A stretch of DNA of 64,000 nt from positions 682,001 to 746,000 of the forward strand of contig BDDD01000122.1 in NCBI GenBank assembly GCA_001972305.1. Direction: 5' to 3'. The position numbers and the translations under genes were made by a program. Source of the DNA: Cephalotus follicularis. Its lineage: Eukaryota; Streptophyta; Magnoliopsida; Oxalidales; Cephalotaceae. The notes beneath the pieces were generated by a model, which was not told where the DNA came from, ran no database searches, and worked only from the letters and a program-made list of their open reading frames with translations. Below, one piece after another: positions 1 through 10,863 of the stretch. How positions within the stretch are numbered: position 1 is the first letter of the stretch; each line of letters opens with the position of its first letter.

Positions 1-456
1 GTAGGACATTTACTTTTGTGTTCAGAAACAGTAGCATAATCATTGAAGTCTCCAGTCACAAGCCATGGAAGTTGAAATTGATGTTTCCAAGAGGCCAAAC
101 TATCCCATAAGATATCTCTCAAAACTGGGTTAGGGCTAGCATACACAAAGGATCTCAGAAATTCTATATTGCCTGGTGCTCGAATAATACAATGTATAGC
201 CTGAGAATTAGATGAGATGACTCTCAAATCCACGGAGTTCCCTTTCCACATTAACCACAATCCTCTTGAGAACCCCTGAGAGTCCACTTTGTGATCCTGC
301 TTAAACCCCAACGTGCTAGGCATAAGTATTCAGAGAAGTAGCTCTAGTTTCTAATAAACATATAACATTTGGTTGATGAAGTTTGCATAAATCTTTCGCA
401 TGACAGCGAAACTTGGCATTTCCCACTCCTCTGCAATTCTAGACCAGAATCCTCAT
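1..456 (-). pseudogene. LINE ORF2 endonuclease domain, N-terminal part, broken
   Basis: From an ATG at 456-454 the minus strand encodes a plant L1 endonuclease start: MRILV, a stop where Trp is expected, then NCRGVGNAKFR and ICLLETRA, which match the WNCRG and ETR signatures of AP-type endonucleases. A second stop and a frameshift follow near 310-320. Past them the reading resumes with GFSRGLWLMWKG, FVYASPNP, and LPWLVTGDFND, the metal-binding GDFN motif. The domain nicks target DNA to prime reverse transcription. The rest of ORF2 lies outside the window. Confidence 0.75.
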
Positions 457-2227
457 CAAGAATTGTTAGAGGGTTTCCAAGCCTTGATTGGCTCCTTTTT
501 AACACTAGTGCACTGGCACTTTTCGTTTATGGAAGAACTGTGGTTTTTTTTTATTTATAATTCTTGTCATTTTTATCATGCAGCCCCATATTTATAACTG
601 TTGAGGTATTTATCTGTATAGAGAGGTAAGTATGTATGGTTTAAACCATTACACCATTCGTATCAAGTTTGTAATACTATGCAGTGTTCTTCAGTTAGCG
701 CACTTATATTTATACTAGGGTCTTACCTTATTATGGGCTCTAGTCCAGATAGACCAAAGTCTTAAGCCTTTACTTATTAAACTTATATTAAAACATATTA
801 GTTCGATACCCAAGTATCCAACAATAACTGTTGAGGGTGACACGTTAGACAAGATAAGCTTTCTCTTGGTGTTTGAAGAGGCTCTATGAAATCGATTAGG
901 AGGAGTTATACAAGTCTACTCATATTAGGAGGAGAGCTTGCATGAGAGTGGGTAGGATTGCTTGGAAGAACATTAGAATCATAAGAAGGCGTGCTGGCCA
1001 TATTTCGATCCAGCCCAGGATTAGATAAGCCATCCAAATTTTCTGGTTTATATATCTGCATTTTATCAACAATAATATAAGGAATAGCTGTAGGAAGAGG
1101 ATCCAGTCCAGATTGGTTGATTATGCTTGTCGAAGGATCTATCTTGTAACGCCCCGAATTTCATAAATAATTATTATGAAATTGGTGCGTGTACGATCGT
1201 AATAAAATCGATAGCCCGGAGTAATAAAAAGGCATTACGCATTTAAGTCGTAATCGTGTTAGCTAAGACGCTAATAAAAATCTATTTTTAATGCGCGACA
1301 ATAAAGCTCGAATGTTCGCATTTTTATTGCGATTATTTTGGTGGTCGTTTAGATAATTTATGTCACGATTTGCGGAAAAATCGGGTCCCGTACCTTAGTA
1401 TTTTACCAGATTATACTAAAGAGAAAGCAAATATAACAAATGAATAAAGGGATGGGAGACACACACGGGCGCATCACGCGCCCGTGCATGAAAGAAATTG
1501 CAGGCGTTCTGTGCGCCTGCAACATGAGAGATGGCGAGAGAGAGTTGGAGAGAGATCGGCAGAGAGAACGGGAGAGGACGCCGGAGGCAGCTACCGGACC
1601 GGGAGAGCACGCCGGTCAACCCAGGGCCTCCAACCGACGGTAACCTCCTCCCCCTTCTTCTCTTTTTCTTCTTTTTTCTCCTCCTGGCCGCCACTGTTCA
1701 CGCAAGATCCCGGCGTTTCCCGACGCCGTTTGCGTTGCGGGTGGCCTGGGTTTTGATGTAGAGGACTAGCTCTACCCATTTCGACCACTGGTGCGTCGTG
1801 ATTCGGTCGGAATCGGCCGGAATCAGTTGAATGAGTCGACTCAGCGAAAATGTGTTGTATGTGCAGTGTGTAAGCGGCAATTGGATTTGGCATCGAGGAA
1901 TTGATCAATTGGCGAGAACCGGCTTCGGTTCAACGATCATCGAAAAGGTTCGGCAATTGAACGTGCAGCTCGACTGTACGGTTGTTACCGTTGTAACAGG
2001 TAGGGGAAGTCATACATGCAAGTTTGAGTTCAATAATATTGTAATGCCATTGATGAAATGCATGGTTCCCGGATTGTGAATTGTGTGACTGTGTTAGGGT
2101 TGCTATGAATGGTTAACCTGTCCTGTATATTGTGTTTTGTGATGATTGCGAATTGAATGACATATGTTGTGTGCTTGAACTCTATTGGTTTTGAGACGTG
2201 TTGAAGGAACCGTGCTTTGGTTCGCTT

Positions 2228-2530
2228 AACCGTCGACGCTTAGGAAAGAAGCGTCGACGATGGATTGTTATACGGACAATGAGTCCTGATTCGCGATAAA
2301 CGTCGACGCTTACAGAAAACGTCGACGCCACGATTCGTTGTGTGTGAGAATGGACACGTGTACCGTTGACGCCTGAGGTTCCTACCTCAGAGCATCGACG
2401 CCAAAGGGATGGGATGTTGACGATGTTGACGCGTAAAGTTTCTGGTTGAAAGCATTGACGCTAAGAGTTAAGAGGCGACGCTTAAGTGACTGGGTTGAAC
2501 GTTAACGCCTATATGGTGCATGATGACGCG
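2228..2530 (+). repeat. Array of GTCGAC-core words (AAGCGTCGACGCTT type) in LTR-1
   Basis: About eleven copies of a short word around GTCGACGC occur at irregular spacing of about 15-40 bp: CGTCGACGCTTA, GCGTCGACGA, CGTCGACGCC, then decayed forms CGTTGACGCC, CATCGACGCC, GTTGACGCG, CATTGACGCTAA, CGTTAACGCC. Many differ by C-to-T at the CpG, as expected from deamination of methylated DNA. The spacer between words is unique, so this is not a simple tandem satellite. Function unknown. Confidence 0.75.
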
Positions 2531-3079
2531 AATAGAGCCCATTTGCATTATTGAGCATATGTTTGCGTTGCATACAATTGTTGATTGAGCTATCACTTGT
2601 TTTCTAAAATGTTCTTCATTTTAAAAGTGTATAAATGGTTTATTAAATCATTGTTATATGGAAAAGTATGTTTTCCAAAAGGATTGTTATATATATTGAC
2701 AAATATATATGTTGCAAGTATTTATATCTATAAATTACTTGAAGTGTTTGAAGGGAAGTGTATTGTTGCAAGTATTTTATGGAGCATAATTTACTTGAAA
2801 AATGAAGATTTATATATATTTTGACAAATATATATATGTTGTAAGTATTATACTTTTAAACGTTTTGGAAACGAACTGCAATGTTTTGAACGAGAAGTTT
2901 TGATCAAGTATTTATTTTATAAATTACTTGAGTGGTATTGTGCGTGCTGTGATTGCATTGTTATCGTGCTTGTGAATAGTATTGGTACTTAGCCACCGTG
3001 CTAGTATCGTTTACCGTGTATTGATTGTTGTTACTTAGCCGCCGTGCTAGTAACGTGGATGTTATTGATTGATTGTGAG

Positions 3080-3440
3080 CTTTCCTAGCACCACGGGACG
3101 GTTGGCTACGCGCTTTCCTAGCTCGGGGCCGGTTAGCATCTTTTGATTGTGAGCTTTCCTAGCACCACGAGACGGTTAGCTGTACGCTTTCCCAGCTCGG
3201 GGCCGGTTAGCATCATTGATTGATGGTCGAGCTATTCCTAGCCTATGTGCCGGTTAGCCTGTGAGCTTTCCTAGCCCTGGACGGTTAGTATCGACATGGG
3301 GCGAGCTTTCCCAGCTTGGGGCCAGATAGCCGCGAGCTTTTCTGGTCCGGGACGGTTAGCGTTGCTTCGTAGGGGTTGGTCCTTTGGACATGTTTGACTG
3401 ATTGTTTGATCGAGCTTTCCCCGCCTACGTGCCGGTTAGC
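3080..3440 (+). repeat. Imperfect tandem repeat of GCTTTCCTAGC units in LTR-1
   Basis: Roughly eight to ten units of 25-40 bp alternate GAGCTTTCCTAGCACCACG with GCTTTCCTAGCTCGGGGCCGG, each followed by GGTTAGC. It lies in the 3' half of the LTR. LTR-B carries a related but different series (CTTAGCCGCCGTGCTAGTA) at the matching place. GC content is clearly above the surrounding AT-rich sequence. Confidence 0.7.
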
Positions 3441-4438
3441 ATCGATATGGGATACTACCAACCTTCAGGTGGTAGATATCGGACTCGGACTGGATTGTTG
3501 GCCCGTTGAGGCATAACTGATTGTTTGTTCGGTCCTTCGAGGACACGTTTGTGACTGGTCCGCTGAGGACATGACCGAGATTGTGTTGATGTAGCCCTAA
3601 CGGGTTGCACATGTACTGTGAATATGCATATATAGATACATATATGTATATACTGTTATATATACCGTACTGCATCATTGTGCATTCATACATGACATGC
3701 ATTATCATTGAAACCGAACTGTATTTATACTTAGCCGAGTGAGGACAAAGACTAACCCCCCTACAGTTTCAGATTGATTTCAGGTTGATGCAGCGGTTTG
3801 TTACCGTTCAGCTCCGTGGAGCGAATGGAGTTTTATGCTGTTTTTACTTTTGAGGAATGTTAATGGATCATTGTAATAAATGAATCGATGTATTGATGTA
3901 TTTTGTTCACGCTCCGTTTGAGGGCAGTTAACTTTGATGATGTTTATTGTTGTAGCATGTAGTATGGGATGCATGTTACGTTGTTATTCGGCTTATATTT
4001 AAATGCTTCCGCAAGTTGTTAATGGATATGGAAAGTTTTAAATTTATGGTAAATTGCATAAGCCGGATTTATATGTTGATTGCCACCACTATATATGTTG
4101 TTTGTGGAACGGGGTGTGACATATCTGTACAGGCCCAGTGCACAGGGTATCTGATTTCCCCTGGTTAGGCCCACTAAGATCGTGTTTAGAAGTTCCCATA
4201 TTATTAGGCGCTGTTGTATCACTTAGCTCCACATTAAGAGGCATAGATTCAGGCCCATTATGAACAAGAGTACTAACTTCCATAATACTAGGCGCTGATT
4301 TTGAAGAAAGTGCCTCGTCAGGGGGTATATCATTAATATTGCTATTCATGTCATCGTTTCCCGTGATAGCAAGATCATCAAGAATCACGTAACGGTTACT
4401 TGGAGCCTGTTTCATTGATTCGCGCCGGAGATTATTAT

Positions 4439-4550
4439 CCAGAGATTTAGTGTTTTTAATATTACGATTACGTCTTGGAGGGAACATCCATTGTCCAGAG
4501 ATTTAGTGTTTTTAATATTACGATTACGTCTTGGCGGGAACATCCACCTA
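4439..4550 (-). repeat. 56-bp tandem duplication inside LINE ORF1
   Basis: The segment beginning CCAGAGATTTAGTGTTTTT occurs twice in direct tandem with a period of 56 bp and one mismatch near the end. Since 56 is not a multiple of three it shifts the frame of LINE ORF1. Confidence 0.75.
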
Positions 4551-5739
4551 CCATAATGGGAGGAAGAACCAGTGCCGCCTTTATCCGCCAATGGAGCAGA
4601 TGGGCGTGACGGAGTAGGCTGTTTTTTCCCCTCCAGAAGACAAGAAGTTGTACAATCTCCCGATTTGTGCCCTACTCTCCCACATTGAAAGCAGGTACGA
4701 TGAATGCCTACATGTTCAATAAACTGAGTAATATGACCAATTTCTACCTTAGCAATTAAAGTTTTGCTAAGGTCCACCTCGACACACAAGCGAGCATATC
4801 TAGTTTTCGTAGCCAGAGCAGTATTCTTATCTAGCCGTAGTGGTTTACCTATTAGCCCCTCAATAGCAAAGGGCAAGCTTTCATCATAGAACTCCAGTGG
4901 TAACTCAGGAAGGCGAACCCAAAGAGCAAGCGAAGATAGCGTGGCAGTTGATGGCTTAAAGTAGGGTCTCCATGGCTAAACCAGGAGACAATGGCCAAAG
5001 GTTAACCATGGACCTCCAATTAAAACATCAGAACAGTCGTGCGGGGTATCAAATTTCACTAGGAAATAGCCATGCCCAAAGTCTAACAGATCAAGTTCTC
5101 CTGACAGTTTCCACAACCTCTTAACATTATCTGATAGTAAACAGAGTCCAATGGACTTACCCAACCGTTTGATAATCATAGCATTCCTCCATGGGGCACG
5201 CAACCTTTTTTTTTTTGTCTCAACACTTAGGCGAAGACTGGGGCATGCCAGATCACCCTTAAAATTATCTTCTCTGTTTGAGACAGATTCTTCCATATCA
5301 CCATTGCACTCCGTTCTTTGTAAGAGGAAACCCCCAGTAGAGTATTCCTCTAGTAGGAGACTCTTTCTCTAGCCGTAGGGGAAGCTTCACCATTCTCTTG
5401 TGGTTTATCATAAGAGATCTCAGGCACAGGAGGAGAGCCATCACTGACATCCGCCTCTTTTTTCTTTTTAACACTTCTCTCTAGATTTTCTCTCTCCATC
5501 TTAGTATAAGTCTTTTACTTAATTTTTTAGGTCACAAATAGAGTTAAACCAAGTTAACATTTTATAAAATTCAAGTTTGTAAATCTCATCGTTGATATGT
5601 ATCGGTGAATGCGAAGTGAAAGCTCTAAGCTAGCTCCTTGACCCCATTAATGGATGTAATATTGTAGTTGCTAACAAGCTATCAGGAGAACTCAATCTGT
5701 CAACCAAAAGCTATGAACACAGATGGATCAAATCTAACA

Positions 5740-8700
5740 AGGGTAGAAAATTCTGGGTCGGACTGGTCGGGCTGTGCGCCATATGAATGCGGGTCGAACC
5801 TGACAGCAACTGAAAGCGGGTTAGTCTGGTTTTTCATTTGTTGGCGTTTTGCGGTCTGGGCCAGTTTCAGAACGGTTCAGCCGTTCAAAATAGGCAGCGT
5901 AGATCCATTCGGAAGGCATAAAATTTTCAGTTTCATGAAAATCGCGCCAGGATTTGCTTGTTATCCGTTTTGAGTAAAATAACTGTTGTTTGAAAGCCAT
6001 AGATGTTTAGTTTTCAAATAAAAGTGAAATGAACAAATTTAAATCATATGTTGCAGTAAATTAATTAGAGATGGTCACTCACGTAATTGTTTTACCTTAA
6101 TTGTAATGAAAATAGTTATAATCAAGAATAAATATTTTGAAGGAAAAATACTACATCATTATTTTTATTAATCAATTTAATTTGTTGTCTTATATGCTAC
6201 AAACCACGTAAAGAATAGTATATGTTACAATTAAAAGGTATATAAAAAAATTAGTTGTTTGGTCAATCACAATTTATACTCGTGTGGAACCTGAGTTTAC
6301 ATTATTTATTCGTTCACAATTAAAACTATTGAGAGCAAACAGTTTTTCACATTGTCTGCATTCATCGCATACAATATCTTGATCTTAAAGGTCTCCGATT
6401 CGCGCATTTGGTGATATTCAGTCCGTCAACTAAACCCACAACTTAAGGGATGTCAGAGTCAATATGCTTTTCCTATCGTTAAGAACTCGTCCTTATGCAT
6501 AAAAAGCAGACTTCGAAGCTACTATAGAAATACGATTGTTAGCAAATCAAGGGACATGACAGAAAGAACGAGATATTATAAACTATTATTCTTCCACCAA
6601 CTCAACAGATTCAGATTATCTGTGGCTTCATTAGGCATATAGGTGGAAGACATCGGTTTCGATAGATACCGTTGAAATTCAACATTATTTAGCCTACTAG
6701 ATCTCTTTCATGTGTTTGAAGAACCACCTAGTACGGACTTCATAAATGAAGTAAGAGTCTTAACTTTACCGGTAGATAGAGCGGATACTTGATGTTTATC
6801 AATAGAATTGTCATATTTTTTAATATATACATATAACATCTCAATGGAATACCTGTATATATTATTTTTATCAAATTCAATAAATTCAGAATTTGCAGGT
6901 GAGCATGATTTTATCCCCTTGAAGATTGCAAGAAAACCTTCTAGTTTAATTCTAGATTCTACTATTATAGCTAGCATAAATAATAATGAAATTTCCCAAA
7001 AGTATTTAAAAAAAATTTCTGGCATGAACAAGCATATCACGCTGAATTGATTGTCATTCCTATACTGTTAAAAAATGGAAACATATTTCATACAACTTAA
7101 AACAAAATAAGTTTATAGTAACATATTATTGACCAGAAAAAATTTGGTAAGTTCATCATATTTAGGAAAGAAAATTGATACTAATAAACAATTATCCCAA
7201 TCATGCTTAGTACAAGCAAGATGTAAAGTATATTTCAACTGAAATACAGTTAAATTTGTTTTGTATATCAATTTGCACATTTCACGTAAAATTCTACTTA
7301 TGTTACACATTAACTAACAAACTCTTATATTTTAAATTGTGCTCATTACATAGTCTCCTAAATTATTGTTTTTAGAAGAAGAATATATGATATAATATAC
7401 AGGATTTCTGTTATTATCGACTATATGCCCAATATATTTCAAACCATCTTACACAATTAGATTGATGATGTGACACGCACACATCTAACATGAAACAACT
7501 GACTATCTAATATTGGATTAAAACTAATTTTTAATATCCTAATAGCATAATCATTACTCCTAGCATTGTTAAAACTAATACACAAGATTTTATTATAAAT
7601 CCCCAACTCACATGTAGTGTTCTCTATTACTCTAGCAGTATTCGCACCACCATGAGGATGTTCTAAAGTAAATACTTTTTTTCGTAACAATTAGTTATTA
7701 TCGACATAATGTGCGGTTATACAATTATAACTACCACAAAAATTCATGCTCCATATATCAGATGCAAGTGCAATACTATTCATATCTTTGAATGAATTAA
7801 TCAAAATTATTTTTTCTGCTTTCATTTTTTTTTTAGAACAATCTCTTCTAAAAGTTGGTTTTCATATCATTTTAGCAAGTGGATTAAGTTCAAAGTGAAC
7901 ATAATCCCAAAATTTTGGATGATCAACTACATTAAATAGTAATTTCATGCATATAATAAATTTAGCTAAACATACCCTGTGTGCATCATCAAAAAATTTA
8001 AAATTACTCGGACCGGCACCAATAGTCGGGTCTTGTGCTTCTCCGAAGAACATGTTTTGAGAAACATGTTTTTAAATGTCTAGTATATGCATCGGTGCCA
8101 GCACCATTTTTATATGCGTAATGTTTTTCGTTGCATACCTTGCATCATACCCGTTATTCGTCATTCATGGGTTGAATATCCATGTATTTTCACACAACAT
8201 AAGACTTCAATTTACGCCCAATTCGGCTTCAGGCTCTTGGGCCGATCCCCGGGCGACGACATTGGAGGGCATTTCCACATCATCACTGAGATTGAGAAGG
8301 TCGTGCTGTCGTGAACATGATCGACGTTAAATAATAGATCGAATTGGTCTTCTGTGTCCGATGGCATAGTTTCGTCATCGGAATAATTTATCTTGGGGTA
8401 CGAAGATTCAAATTGAGATGACACATAAATGTCTTCAACTAGCATCGTTTGTGGACGCTTCTTTGAACCAGATGTGCCGATTTGAGTGTAGGAGCTTGAC
8501 ATTTTTGATGTGATTAAGTAATTAAGTATATAAATAAACTCAAACAATTTCTCAAACTAAACAATTTCTCAAATAAATAACACTTCAATATTGAAACTTG
8601 AGAGAGTAGAGACTAGAAAGTAGAGAGTTAGTTGGAGCAGAGAGATTAGAGAAATTATGAATTATGTGAAATGAGATACATGTACTTATAGAAGCTCAAA

Positions 8701-9030
8701 TTGTAATTTTTTTTGTAATGTTGCTTGAAAAAATAAAAAGCCATAACAAAAAAAATAGTAGCCACAAGGACTACTCTGACAATAGTTACTTTGTTAAACT
8801 AGCCAACAACTAGTTTTTTTAAACTAGACGTTGGGCCAATTTATAATTCTAGAACCGTCCGTGACTGGACCGACAGCAGGTCGGAACGGTTTCGATCCGT
8901 ACTAGTTAATGAACTGGTAGGACTGCTCAATTAGACCGGCCCTAAAGACCAGACCGTCGCCACAATGACGGTCTGATCCATCTTTTTTACAGATCAAACT
9001 GGCTCATACCCATCTCTACTGATACCAACC
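5740..9030 (-). mobile_element. Decayed hAT-superfamily transposon (copy 1)
   Basis: A minus-strand hAT transposase pseudogene (about 8503-6425) is bordered on both sides by sequence rich in CGGTCCGG-type subterminal words (5750-5900 and 8840-8990). The right border reads, on the minus strand, TAGAGATGGGTATGAGCC, a terminal motif typical of plant hAT elements. A clear matching left terminal repeat and 8-bp duplication could not be found, so both ends are approximate. The unannotated 5500-5740 stretch shows nothing. Confidence 0.6.
6425..8503 (-). pseudogene. hAT transposase pseudogene (BED finger, RICESLEEPER-like), copy 1
   Basis: The protein would start near 8503 (MSSSYTQIGTSGSKKRPQ). A BED-type zinc finger lies at about 8144-8046 in a different frame: CKVCNEKHYAYKN followed by TRHLKTC, the CX2C...HX4C pattern. 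Then come LAKFIICMKLLFNVVDHPKF (8050-7862), FNNARSNDYAIRILK and LFHVRCV (about 7600-7480), the DUF4413-like KYFWEISLLFMLAII (about 7010-6960), and a C-terminal dimerisation remnant LLSWWKNNSL with a stop (about 6590). Order and spacing match hAT transposases of the plant DAYSLEEPER/RICESLEEPER group. Several frameshifts and stops make it non-functional. The protein is clearly related to the plus-strand copy at 25071-35732. Confidence 0.75.
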
Positions 9031-9179
9031 CAAGCCCATAGACAGGTCGACTCGACACTAATGGTTGCTGAACTGGCCCAACTTGAAGGCCAATATGACA
9101 CAACTAATAGGTATTGTGGATCGACTAGCACGTGTGTCCATTAGTGCTCGCAGGGCAATTTAGTACAGCCCGACATGTC

Positions 9180-9545
9180 AACATTTACAAGAAAATTATG
9201 TCTATTAATAAAAGAATATTAACATTTCTTATTAAAAAACTTAATACATTTGTTTTTTTAACTTAGTTCAATTACTTACTCTAACTTTAGTTTATTAATT
9301 TAGTTAATTCTTATAATCTAACTTAATTATAACTCTAGTTTTTAATTAATTTACTCAGTCTCTTAATTTTAATTGATTAACTTAGTTTACTCTAACTTAA
9401 AGAACTAAGTTTACTCTAAATCTCTAACTAAATTTTAAGTGATTAACTTAGTTTCTCTAACTTATTTCTAACTTAGATTACTGACTGTAAGTTTAATTAC
9501 TTACGCTAAACTATTTTTAACTTAATGCTAACTTATGTTCCAGAA
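9180..9545. repeat. AT-rich degenerate repeat of (T)AACTTAGTTTA words
   Basis: About 360 bp composed almost entirely of irregular copies of AACTTAGTTTA, TAATTTACTCT and similar words. It is low-complexity spacer with no gene. The following 9545-10860 is also gene-free apart from a GA microsatellite and the downstream flank of the cyclase gene. Confidence 0.55.
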
Positions 9546-9846
9546 AAAAGAAAGTTAAAAAAAAATATAGTACGCGATACGGAACAATTCTCGGTAGACA
9601 CGGTCTATTATGAATTCTTGACAAGTCTTGGCCTGTTTGCCATAAACTATGTTGGCTCAGGCTTGTCGCCAACTATTGTCAAGAAACACAATCATACTTG
9701 AACTTAAAAGATTTGATCTTTCAATACCCCAATAATATTGCATTCAAATCTGTTGATGTAGCTACTAACTTGTCATGTCAACAGTACAAATATTATTAAA
9801 ATATAAGTTTGGGTGGAAAAGGTGGGAAAGAAAGACCAATGGTCAT

Positions 9847-9872
9847 GAGAGAGAGAGAGAGAGAGAGAGAGA
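9847..9872. repeat. (GA)n microsatellite
   Basis: Thirteen uninterrupted GA dinucleotides. Confidence 0.9.
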
Positions 9873-10863
9873 AGGGATAAAGGCCTAATACAAAATTAGG
9901 GTTCTTCGAGTTGGCTACTTTGATGATAACTAGGTTATAATAATAATAAAAAAAACGTGTGTTGGGAAGAAATCATTAATTGCGAATGAGAATATCTTAA
10001 AGTAGCATAAACGTTCGTGATGTCACATTAAATGTTTGTTTTCAAGGTTATCTGAAATACTTTTTAAATTTTTTTATCTTATGTTTTAAATAATGTAATA
10101 TTATAATAAAAATTTAGATATACCAATATGCAATGCAATTTGTGTCTGCCTTCAATCTAATTGGATTTGTATACTGTCTGTCTTTACATAATTCACAACA
10201 GCGTGTTTAGAACTGCAATTGATTCTATCTTATCTCACTGGAATTCATATGCATCATTAACTCCTAAAGGATGGTTACTCAAATTGTGTACCATGACTAA
10301 ATTAATCTCCGTAACATCACTTGCAGTCTCAGGCTCTATTGGTGGCCACAACAATGGTATGGCATCTTATATACACTGCCATTGTTTGAGCAAAAGTAAA
10401 GGGATGCACTAAGAGCTGCATGGGAGAGCATATTTCGCAACTTCTTTAACAAATAGTAGGAAAACGAATTCAATTGAAAGCATACACTTGCATAGTTGAC
10501 ATAATCTTTGTTTACTCAAAGAATTACTTAAGAAGCAAGAATAAAAGAGCAAGTAATTGGTGGTTTGCATAAATTAGGGTGCAAGATGGAATAAACCACC
10601 TGATATAGCCAAGACGGGGGTAAAACAAAAACACCTAGAATGATCCAAATTTACATAGTTAACTCCACTGGAAGAAGTTACCACTATGCTATGGCTCATG
10701 AGGTAACAATTCCAAAATCTTTTTTTTCCCCTTCATTTTCAGTCAACTTCAACAAACTAATTGCTAACTAAAGTGATAACCGGATGCGAATTTGTCCAAA
10801 AGACTGTTCAATAGGAACTAGAAAAACATGAAGAAAATGGCAATCACTATAGATTAATGTTTC

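Larger units (their letters stand above)
1145..4121 (+). mobile_element. Solo LTR, 2,977 bp (LTR-1), Ty3/gypsy-like
   Basis: Starts TGTAACGCCCCGAATTT and ends GAACGGGGTGTGACA, so the ends are TG...CA with an imperfect inverted terminus. It is flanked by a perfect 5-bp duplication TATCT (1140-1144 and 4122-4126). No internal coding region is present, so it is a solo LTR or a similar single-unit element. From about 2580 to the end it is alignable by eye to LTR-B (27780-29090). Inside, in order: a GA- and CT-rich leader (1440-1700), a splice-donor-like AGGTAGGGGA near 2000, a GTCGAC word array, an AT-rich block, repeated GCTTTCCTAGC units, and an acceptor-like TTTCAG near 3782. The superfamily is inferred from the terminal motifs only. 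Confidence 0.85.
1..5499 (-). mobile_element. Degenerate L1-type LINE (non-LTR retrotransposon), truncated by the window edge
   Basis: Read on the minus strand, this stretch carries an L1-like ORF1 (DUF4283-type domain, linker, CCHC zinc knuckle) from 5499 to 906 and then the start of ORF2, an endonuclease, from 456 off the left edge. The 457-905 spacer has no other gene. A solo LTR (1145-4121) with a TATCT duplication splits ORF1; without it the ORF1 C-terminal part continues. Frameshifts and in-frame stops in both ORFs mean the element is dead. Reverse transcriptase and the poly-A tail would lie left of the window. Confidence 0.8.
906..5499 (-). pseudogene. LINE ORF1 pseudogene (DUF4283 + CCHC zinc knuckle), split by a solo LTR
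   Basis: Plant L1 ORF1 proteins bind the element RNA. The chosen start (5499) begins MERENLERSVKKKK. A stop near 5340 is followed by a frame covering 5296-4976, which contains the DUF4283-like core (LGKSIGLCLLSDNVKRLW, then GHGYFLVKFD and GGPWLTFG). A shifted frame at 4876-4412 carries the IGKPLRLD and RYARLCVEVDLSK segments and a CCHC knuckle, CFQCGRVGHKSGDC, of the form CX2CX4HX4C. A 56-bp tandem duplication at about 4439-4550 adds another frameshift. The C-terminal tail resumes beyond the LTR at 1144 and ends at the stop 908-906. Domain assignment is family knowledge; the breaks are seen directly. Confidence 0.75.

Noticed and set aside
1416-1908. Short overlapping ORFs on both strands
   Set aside because: They fall in the GA/CT-rich leader of LTR-1; the open frames follow from base composition.
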